Source of the DNA: Anaerolineae bacterium
GTDB lineage: Bacteria; Chloroflexota; Anaerolineae; Anaerolineales; UBA4823
Assembly: GCA_003327455.1 (NCBI GenBank)
Contig: QOQU01000005.1
Span: 335,537 to 399,536 of the forward strand
Direction: 5' to 3'
DNA: 64,000 nt
Shown here: in pieces, positions 51,658-59,989 of the stretch
Position numbering within the stretch: position 1 is the first letter of the stretch
Layout: each line of letters begins with the position of its first letter
Made by a program: the position numbers and the translations under genes
Notes under the pieces: model-generated
What the model was told of the DNA's origin: nothing
The model's input: only the letters and a program-made list of their open reading frames with translations
Database searches by the model: none

Positions 51658-52611
51658 ATGCGTAGTTTTATGGGTCGCGACATCCTGTCGCTCAAAGATT
51701 TTGAACGAAACGAATTTTTCCACATCTTTGAAGTAGCTGCGAAAATGGAACCGATTGCCCGCAGTCGGCGCAATTCCGACATGCTGAAGGAAAAAACCCT
51801 GGTCGCAGCTTTCTATCAACCCTCCACCCGCACGCGGCTGGCACATGAAGCCGCCATGCATCGCCTGGGTGGGCATGTAGTCGGCTTCGCGGATCCAAAG
51901 ATGACCCGCGCGGGCGACTTCTATCAGGAATCGATCAAAGACACCGTCAAAATGCTGGAATTCTACGGGGATGTGATTGTGATGCGTCATTTCCAGCAAG
52001 GCGCGCCTCACGAAGCTGCCAAGTGGGCTTCCATCCCGGTGATCAATGGTGGGGATGGTTGGGGCGAACATCCAACCCAGATCCTGACCGACTTATACAC
52101 CGTTTTGCGCGAAAAAGGGCGAATTGACGGCTTGCGCTGGTTGGCGGTGGGTGATATGCGCATGCGCACGATGCACTCTTTGGCGTACGCACTTACCCAG
52201 TTCGACTGCCCCATCACCTTCGTAGCGCCTCCCGAAATGACCCTGACCGAGGAGTTTAAAGCTGAACTGCGTCAATACAGCCTGGATTTCAAGGAAGCCG
52301 AGCATGTGGAGCAGGCGATTGGTACAGCCGATGTTATCCTGGTCGAGCCGGTGGTGCAACCGGACTATACCAAATCCCGCGACGAGCGCACGGGTGAGGT
52401 GAGCTTAACTCCAGCCAATTACAAGATCACCCGCCAACTGCTGGAGACCAAAGCTAAACCAGACGCTATCCTGCTGCACTCGCTGCCGCGCATGGATGAA
52501 ATCCCGACCGATGTGGATATCACCCGCTGGTCACGCTACTGGCAGGAAGCCTTCAATGGCGTTGTCATGCGCATGGCTTTGCTCGCCCTGGTCTTGGGAG
52601 CCATGGAGTAA
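51658..52611 (+). CDS. Aspartate carbamoyltransferase-like enzyme
   Basis: The 317-residue transcarbamoylase has the carbamoyl-phosphate motif FYQPSTRTRLAHEAAMHRLG near residue 52, GDGWGEHPTQILTDLY with the His and Gln near 128, and the C-terminal HSLPRMDEIPTDVD, which with Arg and Asp is aspartate-carbamoyltransferase-like. The region that in PyrB forms the 80s loop (a Lys-Gly-Glu-Thr type stretch) is different here: FADPKMTRAGDFYQESIKDT. There are no other pyrimidine genes nearby. It may be a pathway-specific transcarbamoylase rather than PyrB; the acceptor is unknown. AAGGAGAG precedes the ATG. Confidence 0.85.
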   Translation: MRSFMGRDILSLKDFERNEFFHIFEVAAKMEPIARSRRNSDMLKEKTLVAAFYQPSTRTRLAHEAAMHRLGGHVVGFADPKMTRAGDFYQESIKDTVKMLEFYGDVIVMRHFQQGAPHEAAKWASIPVINGGDGWGEHPTQILTDLYTVLREKGRIDGLRWLAVGDMRMRTMHSLAYALTQFDCPITFVAPPEMTLTEEFKAELRQYSLDFKEAEHVEQAIGTADVILVEPVVQPDYTKSRDERTGEVSLTPANYKITRQLLETKAKPDAILLHSLPRMDEIPTDVDITRWSRYWQEAFNGVVMRMALLALVLGAME

Positions 52612-52649
52612 AAAAGATTTCGGAGCAGGTCTTTTCGATGTAAGGCAAT

Positions 52650-52704
52650 GGTCGAAATTAATGACGGCCCTCTCATTGGTCAGTGGTCGTGATTAATTTC
52701 GACC
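52650..52704. repeat. Long inverted repeat between the two carbamoyltransferase genes
   Basis: Perfect 13-bp arms (GGTCGAAATTAAT and ATTAATTTCGACC) close a 29-base loop that can extend the stem by about six more pairs (ACGGCC with GGTCGT). No U tract follows, so it is not a classical terminator. It could be an operator, a processing site, or a small inserted element. Confidence 0.6.
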
Positions 52705-52755
52705 CAAACCGAAAACAAAGACCAAAACCCTAAATGAGATTTCAGGAGGCAGAAA

Positions 52756-53751
52756 ATGCAAACCCATTTCTACGGAAGAGATTTAATCGGTGATCTGGAT
52801 TTCAGTAAAGAAGAAGTCGAAACGGTCCTGGATGTGGCTTTTGACCTGAAGCGCAAGCGAGCTTTGGGGCAACCGCACGCCTATTTGCGTGATAAAGTCC
52901 TGGCGATGCTGTTCTTCTTCTCCAGCACGCGCACGCGCGGCTCCTTCGAGGCGGGTATGGCGCAGTTGGGTGGTCACGCCGCGTTTATCGAGAGCAAGAC
53001 CACACAGATTGCCCATGGGGACACGCCCAAGGAGATCGGTGAAATCTTCGGCAGATATTTTGACGGTATCGCCATTCGCCATGTGGATTGGGGCGTGGGG
53101 AATAAATATCTGAACGATGTCGCCAAATATTCTCGCGTGCCGGTCTTGAATATGCAATGCGATATTTACCACCCCTTCCAAATCCTGGCGGATCTGATGA
53201 CCATTATCGAAAAGAAAGGGCGTGATTTGCGGCGTAAGAAAATGGTTGTCTCTTGGGCGTACGCAGCTTCTTACCAGAAGCCGATGTCCGTCCCGCAGTC
53301 ATTGGTGATCCAGATGCCGCGTTTCGGTCTGGATGTTGTCCTGGCGCATCCCCCCGAATTTCGTCTGATGCCAGAGATTATGGATATGGCGCAAGAACAG
53401 GCGCGCAAATACGGCACCGGCTTTGAGGTAATCAGCGATCCGGATGGGATGGAAAAAGCCTTCAAAGATGCGGATATCATCTATGCCAAGTCTTGGGGCG
53501 CGATGGTGCATACACCGGATGCTGAGGAAGGGGCAAAGATCATCAAGAAGTATGAACACTGGATCACCGACGAACGCAAGATGGCTTTAGCGAAACCGGA
53601 TGCGATCTACATGCACCCCTTGCCGGCCGACCGCAATATCGAAGTAACCGATGGCGTGATTGACAGCGAGCAGTCGGTCGTTTATGACGAGGCAGAAAAC
53701 CGTATGCATGTTCAGAAAGCTGTAATGGCTTTGACGATGGGAGGCATCTAA
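52756..53751 (+). CDS. ygeW: YgeW-family knotted carbamoyltransferase
   Basis: The 331-residue transcarbamoylase has the carbamoyl-phosphate motif FFFSSTRTRGSFEAGMAQLG near residue 53, the His-Gln pair of YHPFQILADL near 139, and the C-terminal MHPLPADRNIEV. The middle stretch VVSWAYAASYQKPMSVPQSL at about 164-183, followed by VVLAHPPEF, matches the proline-rich knot loop of YgeW-type enzymes, not the loop of ornithine carbamoyltransferase. The substrate of YgeW is not firmly established; it is found in purine and ureide breakdown clusters. It is shorter than E. coli YgeW. The next gene, carbamate kinase, starts 1 base after its stop. Confidence 0.83.
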   Translation: MQTHFYGRDLIGDLDFSKEEVETVLDVAFDLKRKRALGQPHAYLRDKVLAMLFFFSSTRTRGSFEAGMAQLGGHAAFIESKTTQIAHGDTPKEIGEIFGRYFDGIAIRHVDWGVGNKYLNDVAKYSRVPVLNMQCDIYHPFQILADLMTIIEKKGRDLRRKKMVVSWAYAASYQKPMSVPQSLVIQMPRFGLDVVLAHPPEFRLMPEIMDMAQEQARKYGTGFEVISDPDGMEKAFKDADIIYAKSWGAMVHTPDAEEGAKIIKKYEHWITDERKMALAKPDAIYMHPLPADRNIEVTDGVIDSEQSVVYDEAENRMHVQKAVMALTMGGI

Positions 53752-53752
53752 A

Positions 53753-54712
53753 ATGGCTGAGAAAAAAGTAGCGGTAGTTGCGATTGGCGGAAATTCCTTA
53801 ATCAAAGACGAACAACACAAGACGGTTGAAGATCAATACGAAGCCGCAAAGGAAACCACCTACCACATTGCCGATATGATCGAAGCAGGTTGGGATGTGG
53901 CAATTGGGCATGGGAACGGTCCCCAGGTCGGCTTTATCTTACGGCGTTCGGAGATCGCTGCCAAAGTCGAAGGGATGCACGAGGTGCCGCTGGATGTGTG
54001 CGGCGCCGATACGCAAGGGGCCATTGGTTATGCCCTCCAACAGACCCTGCAAAACTGGCTTTACAAGCGCGGCATTCATAAACCGGTTGCCACGGTCATC
54101 ACGCAGGTATTGGTAGATAAAGATGATCCGGCTTTCAAAAATCCAACCAAGCCGATCGGTAGCTTTATGGATGAAGAAGAAGCGCAACGCAGAGCGCGTG
54201 AGATGGGTTGGAATGTGGTGGAAGATGCCGGACGAGGGTGGCGACGGGTGGTTGCCTCTCCTTTGCCCAAAGAAGTGGTCGAGTTTGAGACCGTGAAGAC
54301 TTTAATTGACGCGGGTGTTATTGTGATTACCGTTGGCGGAGGCGGCATCCCGGTTATTGATGTCGGTGAGGGTGAATACCGTGGGGTGGCAGCCGTGATC
54401 GATAAAGATTATGCCAGTAGCTTGCTGGCCCGCAAACTAAACGCTGATTTGTTCTTGATTTCCACTGCTGTAGAAAAGGTTGCCTTGAATTTTGGCAAGC
54501 CCGATCAGAAGTGGGTCGATCGCATGACCCTTTCGGAAGCCAAGAAGTATCTCGCCGAAGGCATCCATTTTGCCAAAGGCTCCATGGCGCCGAAGATTCA
54601 GGCAATTATCTGGTACCTGGAGGCTGGTGGTAAACATGCGATCATTACCAATCCGGAAAACATTGGCCGGGCTTTGCGCGGTGAGACCGGCACCCATATT
54701 GTGCCAGACTAA
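53753..54712 (+). CDS. arcC: Carbamate kinase
   Basis: The 319-residue kinase has the amino acid kinase fold: VVAIGGNSLIKDEQHKTVED near the start, GHGNGPQVGFILRRSE near 46 and GGGGIPVIDVGEG near 197, with EKVALNFGKPDQKWVDRMTL and the ATP-binding HFAKGSMAPKIQA near 273. It turns carbamoyl phosphate plus ADP into ATP, CO2 and ammonia. Here it is the energy-yielding end of the carbamoyltransferase pathway. It is the last gene before the importer's promoter. Confidence 0.95.
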   Translation: MAEKKVAVVAIGGNSLIKDEQHKTVEDQYEAAKETTYHIADMIEAGWDVAIGHGNGPQVGFILRRSEIAAKVEGMHEVPLDVCGADTQGAIGYALQQTLQNWLYKRGIHKPVATVITQVLVDKDDPAFKNPTKPIGSFMDEEEAQRRAREMGWNVVEDAGRGWRRVVASPLPKEVVEFETVKTLIDAGVIVITVGGGGIPVIDVGEGEYRGVAAVIDKDYASSLLARKLNADLFLISTAVEKVALNFGKPDQKWVDRMTLSEAKKYLAEGIHFAKGSMAPKIQAIIWYLEAGGKHAIITNPENIGRALRGETGTHIVPD

Positions 54713-54770
54713 GAGCTAAAAGGTGGATTAGAGATTTTGGAATATCAAAAACAGGAAAGATTTCACTGGG

Positions 54771-54794
54771 TATAATTCAAACAATGAGTATAAT
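54771..54794 (+). promoter_or_regulatory. Candidate promoter region of the BMP importer operon
   Basis: Two TATAAT hexamers lie at 54771-54776 and 54789-54794. Neither has a good -35 at 17 bases. If the second is used, transcription starts near 54801 and the anti-16S sequence at 54815 lies within the first 15 bases of the message. Confidence 0.4.
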
Positions 54795-54814
54795 GGCTTG
54801 CATGGTAGCTATAG

Positions 54815-54827
54815 AGAAAGGAGGTGA
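54815..54827 (+). promoter_or_regulatory. Isolated perfect anti-16S (STAB-SD-like) sequence in the BMP leader
   Basis: AGAAAGGAGGTGA is complementary to the 16S rRNA 3' end over 13 bases. No start codon follows at the right distance; the BMP gene begins 80 bases downstream with its own AGAGGAGAAG. The same arrangement occurs before livK (14811-14822). Confidence 0.5.
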
Positions 54828-54906
54828 CTATCGAACAATAGAAAAGTATCTTCCCCTGTTCTCCGGTCCAACAATCTTAATTTTTTGACAAGAGGAGAAG
54901 CGAAAG

Positions 54907-56223
54907 ATGATATTCCAGAAAACATCCCGAATTTTAGCCCTTGTGTTGGTGCTGAGCCTGCTTCTGGCAGCTTGCGCACAACCCACACAACCCCCGGCGG
55001 CGCCAGCAGAGACTGAGGCACCTCAAGCCCCGGCGCAAACTGAAGCCCCTCAGCCCGCAGCAACTGAGGCACCTGCTGAACCTCAGCCTGCAGAAGAGAC
55101 GGGAGGCTTTCAAATTCCCGATATCGAGGAAGGCAAGTTCAATGTGGCTATGGTATTGATCGGGCCACATGATGATGGCGGTTGGTCCCAGGCGCACTAT
55201 GAGGGGTTGGTTTACGTTCAGGAAAACGTGCCGAACGTTCATACAGCCTATATTGAAAACGTGCCTGAAGGCGCAGACTCCGAGCAGGTCTTCCGCAGTC
55301 TCTCGCGCAAAGGGTTTAACCTGATCTTCGGCACGTCTTTCGGATTTATGGATCCAATGGAGACCGTTGCCAGCGAGTTCCCTGATGTGGTTTACATTCA
55401 CATCAGCGGTTATAAATCCAACCAGACGAACTTCGGCAACCTGTTTGGGGCGATGGAAAACATGAAGTACCTGGCTGGCATGATTGCTGGGGCGCGTGCG
55501 AAGCTAGATGGGAATCCCAAATTGGGTTACATGGCTACCTTCCCCATTCCCGAAGAATTGCGCCTTGGCAATGCCATTGCATTGGGTATGCGAAAGACAT
55601 GTCCTGAATGCACCATGGATGTACGCTGGATCAATACCTGGCATGATCCTGTGATCGAAAAAGAAGCCGCAGCATCCTTGTTCGATGCTGGCTCTCAGGT
55701 CGTCTTCACTGGTGCAGATACACCAGCTGTGGCTGACGTAGCTCAGGAAAAAGGCAAATGGGGCGTAACCTATGACTGGGTTGGTTCATGCCGGGTCGAG
55801 CGTTGTCTAACCGCTCCTTACTGGAATTGGGGTCCCGTTTATGCCAAGATTACCCAAGGTGTGATCGATGGCACCTATAAACCAGGCTGGGACTATTTTG
55901 ATGCCGACAGTGGTGGCCTTGGCCTATATGGCTTCATGGAGGGACAAGAGCTAACACCGGGTATGAAGGACTTGCCAGAGGATGTTATTACGACCGTGCG
56001 TGATCTGCTTGCCAAGATGTTGGCGGGTGAGTTTACGCGCTTCGATGTCTTTGCAGGCCCGATTAAGGATAACCAAGGCAATATCATAGTTCCAGAAGGT
56101 GAGAAGATGCAGCAGTCTGATCTGGATCAATTCCCGCCTGGAGCGCCTGGTTTGGAGTGTAAATACTGCATGTACTGGTGGGCAGAAGGCATCACTGCCG
56201 AACTCCCATCGTTGGGTCAATAA
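54907..56223 (+). CDS. BMP-family nucleoside/purine-binding lipoprotein
   Basis: The 438-residue solute-binding protein has a lipoprotein signal ending LLLAACAQP (lipid Cys23) and a long linker of Pro/Ala/Glu/Thr repeats to about 75. The BMP/PnrA fold follows: VAMVLIGPHDDGGWSQAHYE, FNLIFGTSFGFMDPMETVA, KLGYMATFPIPEELRLGNAI and FTGADTPAVADVAQEKGKWG. Characterised members bind purine nucleosides. It has four Cys near the end (GLECKYCMYWW). The ATG follows AGAGGAGAAG. It serves the ATPase and two permeases downstream. Confidence 0.92.
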   Translation: MIFQKTSRILALVLVLSLLLAACAQPTQPPAAPAETEAPQAPAQTEAPQPAATEAPAEPQPAEETGGFQIPDIEEGKFNVAMVLIGPHDDGGWSQAHYEGLVYVQENVPNVHTAYIENVPEGADSEQVFRSLSRKGFNLIFGTSFGFMDPMETVASEFPDVVYIHISGYKSNQTNFGNLFGAMENMKYLAGMIAGARAKLDGNPKLGYMATFPIPEELRLGNAIALGMRKTCPECTMDVRWINTWHDPVIEKEAAASLFDAGSQVVFTGADTPAVADVAQEKGKWGVTYDWVGSCRVERCLTAPYWNWGPVYAKITQGVIDGTYKPGWDYFDADSGGLGLYGFMEGQELTPGMKDLPEDVITTVRDLLAKMLAGEFTRFDVFAGPIKDNQGNIIVPEGEKMQQSDLDQFPPGAPGLECKYCMYWWAEGITAELPSLGQ

Positions 56224-56232
56224 GATTTATTA

Positions 56233-56267
56233 GGGGCCAGACACCCAGGGGTTCTGGCCCCTTTTTT
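56233..56267 (+). terminator. Hairpin between the BMP gene and the importer ATPase
   Basis: A perfect 9-bp GC-rich stem (GGGGCCAGA / TCTGGCCCC) with an 11-base loop, then six T. It is 10 bases after the BMP stop. Some read-through must feed the downstream genes, so it likely sets a high binding-protein to membrane-subunit ratio. Confidence 0.9.
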
Positions 56268-56301
56268 CCTCACTGTTTGTAGCCTACAAAGCGGAATTGC
56301 C

Positions 56302-57867
56302 ATGGACGAAAGGTTAGAATCGACAAGTCACAAACCTGAACCACCTGTAGTGGTTGAAATGCGTGGCATTGTAAAACGCTTTCCCGGCGTTTTGGCAAAC
56401 GATCACGTAGATTTCAAGCTCTATCAAGGCGAGATTCACGCCCTGTTGGGGGAAAATGGCGCTGGGAAAAGCACCTTGATGAATATTTTGTCCGGTTTAT
56501 ATCGTCCAGACGCGGGAGAGATTTTTATAAAAGGAAAGTTGGTTCATTTCTCTTCCCCTCGCGACGCAATCAGCGCTGGGATAGGGATGATCCACCAACA
56601 TTTTATGTTGGTTCCTTCCCAAACGGTCACTGAAAATATTTTGTTGGGCTTAGATCAACCGCGTTTTATTCTCAGATTATCCGAATATCATCAAAGAATC
56701 GGTGAGTTCGCTGAGCGCTTTGGGTTGAAGGTGGATCCGCGCGCAAAAATCTGGCAGCTTTCAGTTGGCGAACAGCAACGGGTTGAAATTTTGAAGATGC
56801 TCTATCGTGGAGCTGATATCCTCATCATGGACGAACCAACGGCTGTTTTGGCTCCACAAGAAATTGAGACTCTGTTTGTTACCTTGCGTAAAATGGTCTC
56901 GGAAGGGAAATCGATCATTTTTATCAGCCATAAGCTGCACGAGGTCATGGAAATCGCAGATCGGGTTTCCGTCCTAAGTAAAGGTAAGGTGACTGCTTCA
57001 GGGGTTCCGGCAAAAGGGATTACCCGTCAAGAGCTTGCGCGCTTAATGGTAGGAAGAGAGGTGTTATTCCGTCTGGACAAGAAGGAGCAGGCGCCTGGCG
57101 AAGTTGTGCTTCAAGTAGAAGACCTGTATGCCGAGAATGACAAAGGATTAACTGCCTTGCGGGGGGTCTCCTTCACGGTTCGCGCTGGAGAAATCGTTGG
57201 TTTGGCCGGTGTAGCCGGCAATGGACAGCGTGAACTGGCTCAGGTCATTACCGGTTTGCGTAAGTGCACAAAAGGAAAAATCATTCTCAATGGAGAGGAT
57301 ATTACCAATCAACCGGTCAGTTACAGCATTCAACGCGGTCTTGGACACATCCCGGAAGACCGCACGCACGTTGGCACCTCACCTAACTTAAGCATTACAG
57401 ATAACGTTATTATGAAGAAGTATCGCCAGCCGCCGATCGCACGTGGATTGGTCATCGATATGAATCAGGCTTCCCAATTTGCCCATCAATTGGTGGGTAC
57501 CTACGATATTATGGTGCCAACGATCCGAACTCCAGCCCGTCTGTTATCCGGCGGCAACTTGCAAAAAGTCATCCTTGCCCGGGAGATCTCAGGCAATCCG
57601 AAATTGCTGGTTGCTGTTCAACCTACCCGCGGCTTGGATGTAGGCGCTATCGAAGGGATTCAAAGGTTATTGTTAGCCCAACGGGAAGCGGGTGCAGCGA
57701 TTCTATTGATTTCGGAAGAATTGGAAGAATTGATCTCTCTAAGCGATCGCATCTATGTGATCTACGAAGGAAAGATCATGGGCGAGGTTACTGATGGTGA
57801 CATCGAAGTCATTGGATTGATGATGACGGGGACTCCATTGGAGCAAATCCGTCAAGGAGTTCATTAA
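56302..57867 (+). CDS. Double-domain ABC importer ATPase (RbsA/MglA type)
   Basis: The 521-residue protein holds two ABC domains. The first has Walker A GENGAGKST near residue 50, signature LSVGEQQRVEIL and Walker B ILIMDEPTAVLAPQE. The second has a changed Walker A, GVAGNGQRELAQ, near 303, and signature LSGGNLQKVILAREI, as usual for this class. Such proteins drive BMP-linked purine nucleoside importers (for example YufO). It is followed after 2 bases by the first permease gene. Confidence 0.94.
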   Translation: MDERLESTSHKPEPPVVVEMRGIVKRFPGVLANDHVDFKLYQGEIHALLGENGAGKSTLMNILSGLYRPDAGEIFIKGKLVHFSSPRDAISAGIGMIHQHFMLVPSQTVTENILLGLDQPRFILRLSEYHQRIGEFAERFGLKVDPRAKIWQLSVGEQQRVEILKMLYRGADILIMDEPTAVLAPQEIETLFVTLRKMVSEGKSIIFISHKLHEVMEIADRVSVLSKGKVTASGVPAKGITRQELARLMVGREVLFRLDKKEQAPGEVVLQVEDLYAENDKGLTALRGVSFTVRAGEIVGLAGVAGNGQRELAQVITGLRKCTKGKIILNGEDITNQPVSYSIQRGLGHIPEDRTHVGTSPNLSITDNVIMKKYRQPPIARGLVIDMNQASQFAHQLVGTYDIMVPTIRTPARLLSGGNLQKVILAREISGNPKLLVAVQPTRGLDVGAIEGIQRLLLAQREAGAAILLISEELEELISLSDRIYVIYEGKIMGEVTDGDIEVIGLMMTGTPLEQIRQGVH

Positions 57868-57869
57868 AG

Positions 57870-58991
57870 ATGACCACTGAGACAGCAAAGTCGACCTCTC
57901 ATTTATTCCCATATCGGATCGTATTTGAACAACGGCTTAAAGAACCATCCCGCGCGGTTTCCCTCTTGATTACAACGTTCGCCATTGTGGTGGCTCTGTT
58001 CATCGGCGGTCTTGTGATTGCGCAAGCGGGAGGCGATCCGATCCGTTCCTACCGACATATTGCCAAAGCCTCCTTTGGAAACATTGGCGTGTTTTCAGAT
58101 ACCCTGGTCAAGGCTACGCCCTTGATTTTAGTCGGTTTGGCTTGTTCGGTTGCCTTTCGGTCGCGGTTGTGGAACATTGGCGCGGAAGGACAATTTTTTG
58201 TTGGTGCCTTTGGCGCCAGTGCTATTGTCCTGACTCCTGTTCTTCCTCCAGATACATCGCCATGGATTTTTATCCCGGTGATGATGTTAGCCGGGATTTT
58301 GATGGGCGCTTTTTGGGGTCTTATCCCTGGCTTTCTCAAAGCGAAATATAACGTCAACGAAATCATTTCGACGTTGATGATGAACTATATTGCGGTAGCC
58401 TGGAATAACTTTTTTATTTACGCGGTTTGGAGTGAAAGTGGATTCCAGATGAGTCCCATGTTTACCAAAAATGCATGGTTACCGCGTTTAACCGATTATT
58501 CCAAGTTGGTACCGGCTTTTCGCGGGTTGACCACGCATTTGGGTTTGCTGTTCGGAATTCTGGCAGCAGTTTTGATCTGGTTTATTCTCTATCGCAGTAA
58601 GTGGGGCTATGAAATCCGTCTGATCGGGGATAACCCTCAGGCGGCCCGGTATGCCGGCCTCAACATCACACGCAATACCATCCTGGTCATGATGCTCTCA
58701 GGGGGATTAGCAGGGCTGGCAGGAATGTCAGAGATTACCGGGGTTGTGCATCGCCTGCAAGGGGCAATCTCGCCAGGCTATGGCTTTACCGGCATTATTG
58801 TGGCCTGGTTGGCAAAGTTGAATCCATTTGCCGTGATCCTGGTTTCAATCCTATTCGGGGCGCTGATTCTTGCCGGGCGTGAGATTCAACCCTCGGGAAT
58901 TCCCAAGATGATTCAAGGCGTCATCTTGGTCTGCTTAATTGCCAGTGATTACTTCCTCCGTTATCAAATTCGCATTGTCCGCCGGGAGTAG
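57870..58991 (+). CDS. Nucleoside-type ABC importer permease 1
   Basis: The 373-residue polytopic membrane protein of the BPD_transp_2 family has VGLACSVAFRSRLWNIGAEG, the NEIISTLMMNYIAVAW segment, and the ATPase-contact loop GDNPQAARYAGLNI near 255. It is the larger of the two permease subunits of this importer class. The stop of the ATPase gene is 2 bases away. Confidence 0.93.
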   Translation: MTTETAKSTSHLFPYRIVFEQRLKEPSRAVSLLITTFAIVVALFIGGLVIAQAGGDPIRSYRHIAKASFGNIGVFSDTLVKATPLILVGLACSVAFRSRLWNIGAEGQFFVGAFGASAIVLTPVLPPDTSPWIFIPVMMLAGILMGAFWGLIPGFLKAKYNVNEIISTLMMNYIAVAWNNFFIYAVWSESGFQMSPMFTKNAWLPRLTDYSKLVPAFRGLTTHLGLLFGILAAVLIWFILYRSKWGYEIRLIGDNPQAARYAGLNITRNTILVMMLSGGLAGLAGMSEITGVVHRLQGAISPGYGFTGIIVAWLAKLNPFAVILVSILFGALILAGREIQPSGIPKMIQGVILVCLIASDYFLRYQIRIVRRE

Positions 58992-58999
58992 GAGGCTTT

Positions 59000-59968
59000 A
59001 TGGATCCAATCATTATTTTACAAGCTGGTGTGGCAAGCGGGACAGTCTTATTGTTTGCAACGATTGGAGAAATCTTTGCTGAACGTTCAGGGGTGATGAA
59101 CCTGGGTGTGGAAGGTATGATGTTGCTTGGGGCGATGAGCGCCTTCAGCATTGCAATCAAAACCGGTAATCCGTGGTTGGGTTTATTGGTAGCAATGATT
59201 GCTGCGGGATTGATCAGCCAGATTCATGCCTTCATCAGTATCCATCTCCAGGCTGATCAGGTTGTGAGTGGTCTGGCGTTAGGGTTTTTAGCAACCGGCA
59301 TCAGCCTGGTTTTAGGAGAAGGTCTAAGCAAAGCCGGTACAGTATCCCTTTTGCCCAATTTTTCTATCCCGATCCTGGCTCAGATTCCTGTCATTGGGCC
59401 GATCTTCTTTACTCGCCATAGCGTTATGACCTATTTTGGTTACCTGTTGATCCCTGCTGCCTGGTATTACATTAACTATACTCGCCCAGGTATGAATTTG
59501 CGAGCCATTGGAGAATTTCCTGCTGCAGCAGATACATTAGGTATCAACATCTATCGTCTGCGCTATTTCTATGTCTTTGTGGGTGGAATGCTCGCTGGCC
59601 TGGCGGGGGCGACCATTAGCCTGGCGATTGCCCCTGGATGGTTCAGTGAAATGACGACTGCTGGACAGGGGTGGATTGCGGTGGGTCTGGTGATCTTCGC
59701 CCAATGGGATCCTGTTCGGGCTGCTTTTGGATCCTATACCTTCGGTGCTCTGAGGCGCTTGATTCTGGATATTCAAGGGCCTACTACCCTGTTTGGGTTT
59801 CGAAACCCATTTTATTACAACCCCTATTGGGGTTTCTTTCTCCAGATGTTACCCTACGCGTTTACAATTATCGTTCTGGTCATTGGTTCGCGAGAGGCGA
59901 TTCGCAAACGTCTTGGCGCTCCTGCCGCTTTAGGCACTCCTTATATCCGCGGCGAGCGTGGCTTATAA
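59000..59968 (+). CDS. Nucleoside-type ABC importer permease 2
   Basis: The 322-residue permease has the family start ASGTVLLFATIGEIFAERSG, VMNLGVEGMMLLGAMSAF, DQVVSGLALGFLATG and the coupling loop GEFPAAADTLGINIYRLRY near 176. It pairs with the previous gene to form the channel. It lies 8 bases downstream of permease 1. The operon continues into amino acid-type PLP enzymes. Confidence 0.93.
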   Translation: MDPIIILQAGVASGTVLLFATIGEIFAERSGVMNLGVEGMMLLGAMSAFSIAIKTGNPWLGLLVAMIAAGLISQIHAFISIHLQADQVVSGLALGFLATGISLVLGEGLSKAGTVSLLPNFSIPILAQIPVIGPIFFTRHSVMTYFGYLLIPAAWYYINYTRPGMNLRAIGEFPAAADTLGINIYRLRYFYVFVGGMLAGLAGATISLAIAPGWFSEMTTAGQGWIAVGLVIFAQWDPVRAAFGSYTFGALRRLILDIQGPTTLFGFRNPFYYNPYWGFFLQMLPYAFTIIVLVIGSREAIRKRLGAPAALGTPYIRGERGL

Positions 59969-59989
59969 ACAACACTTTGGAGTTTATGG

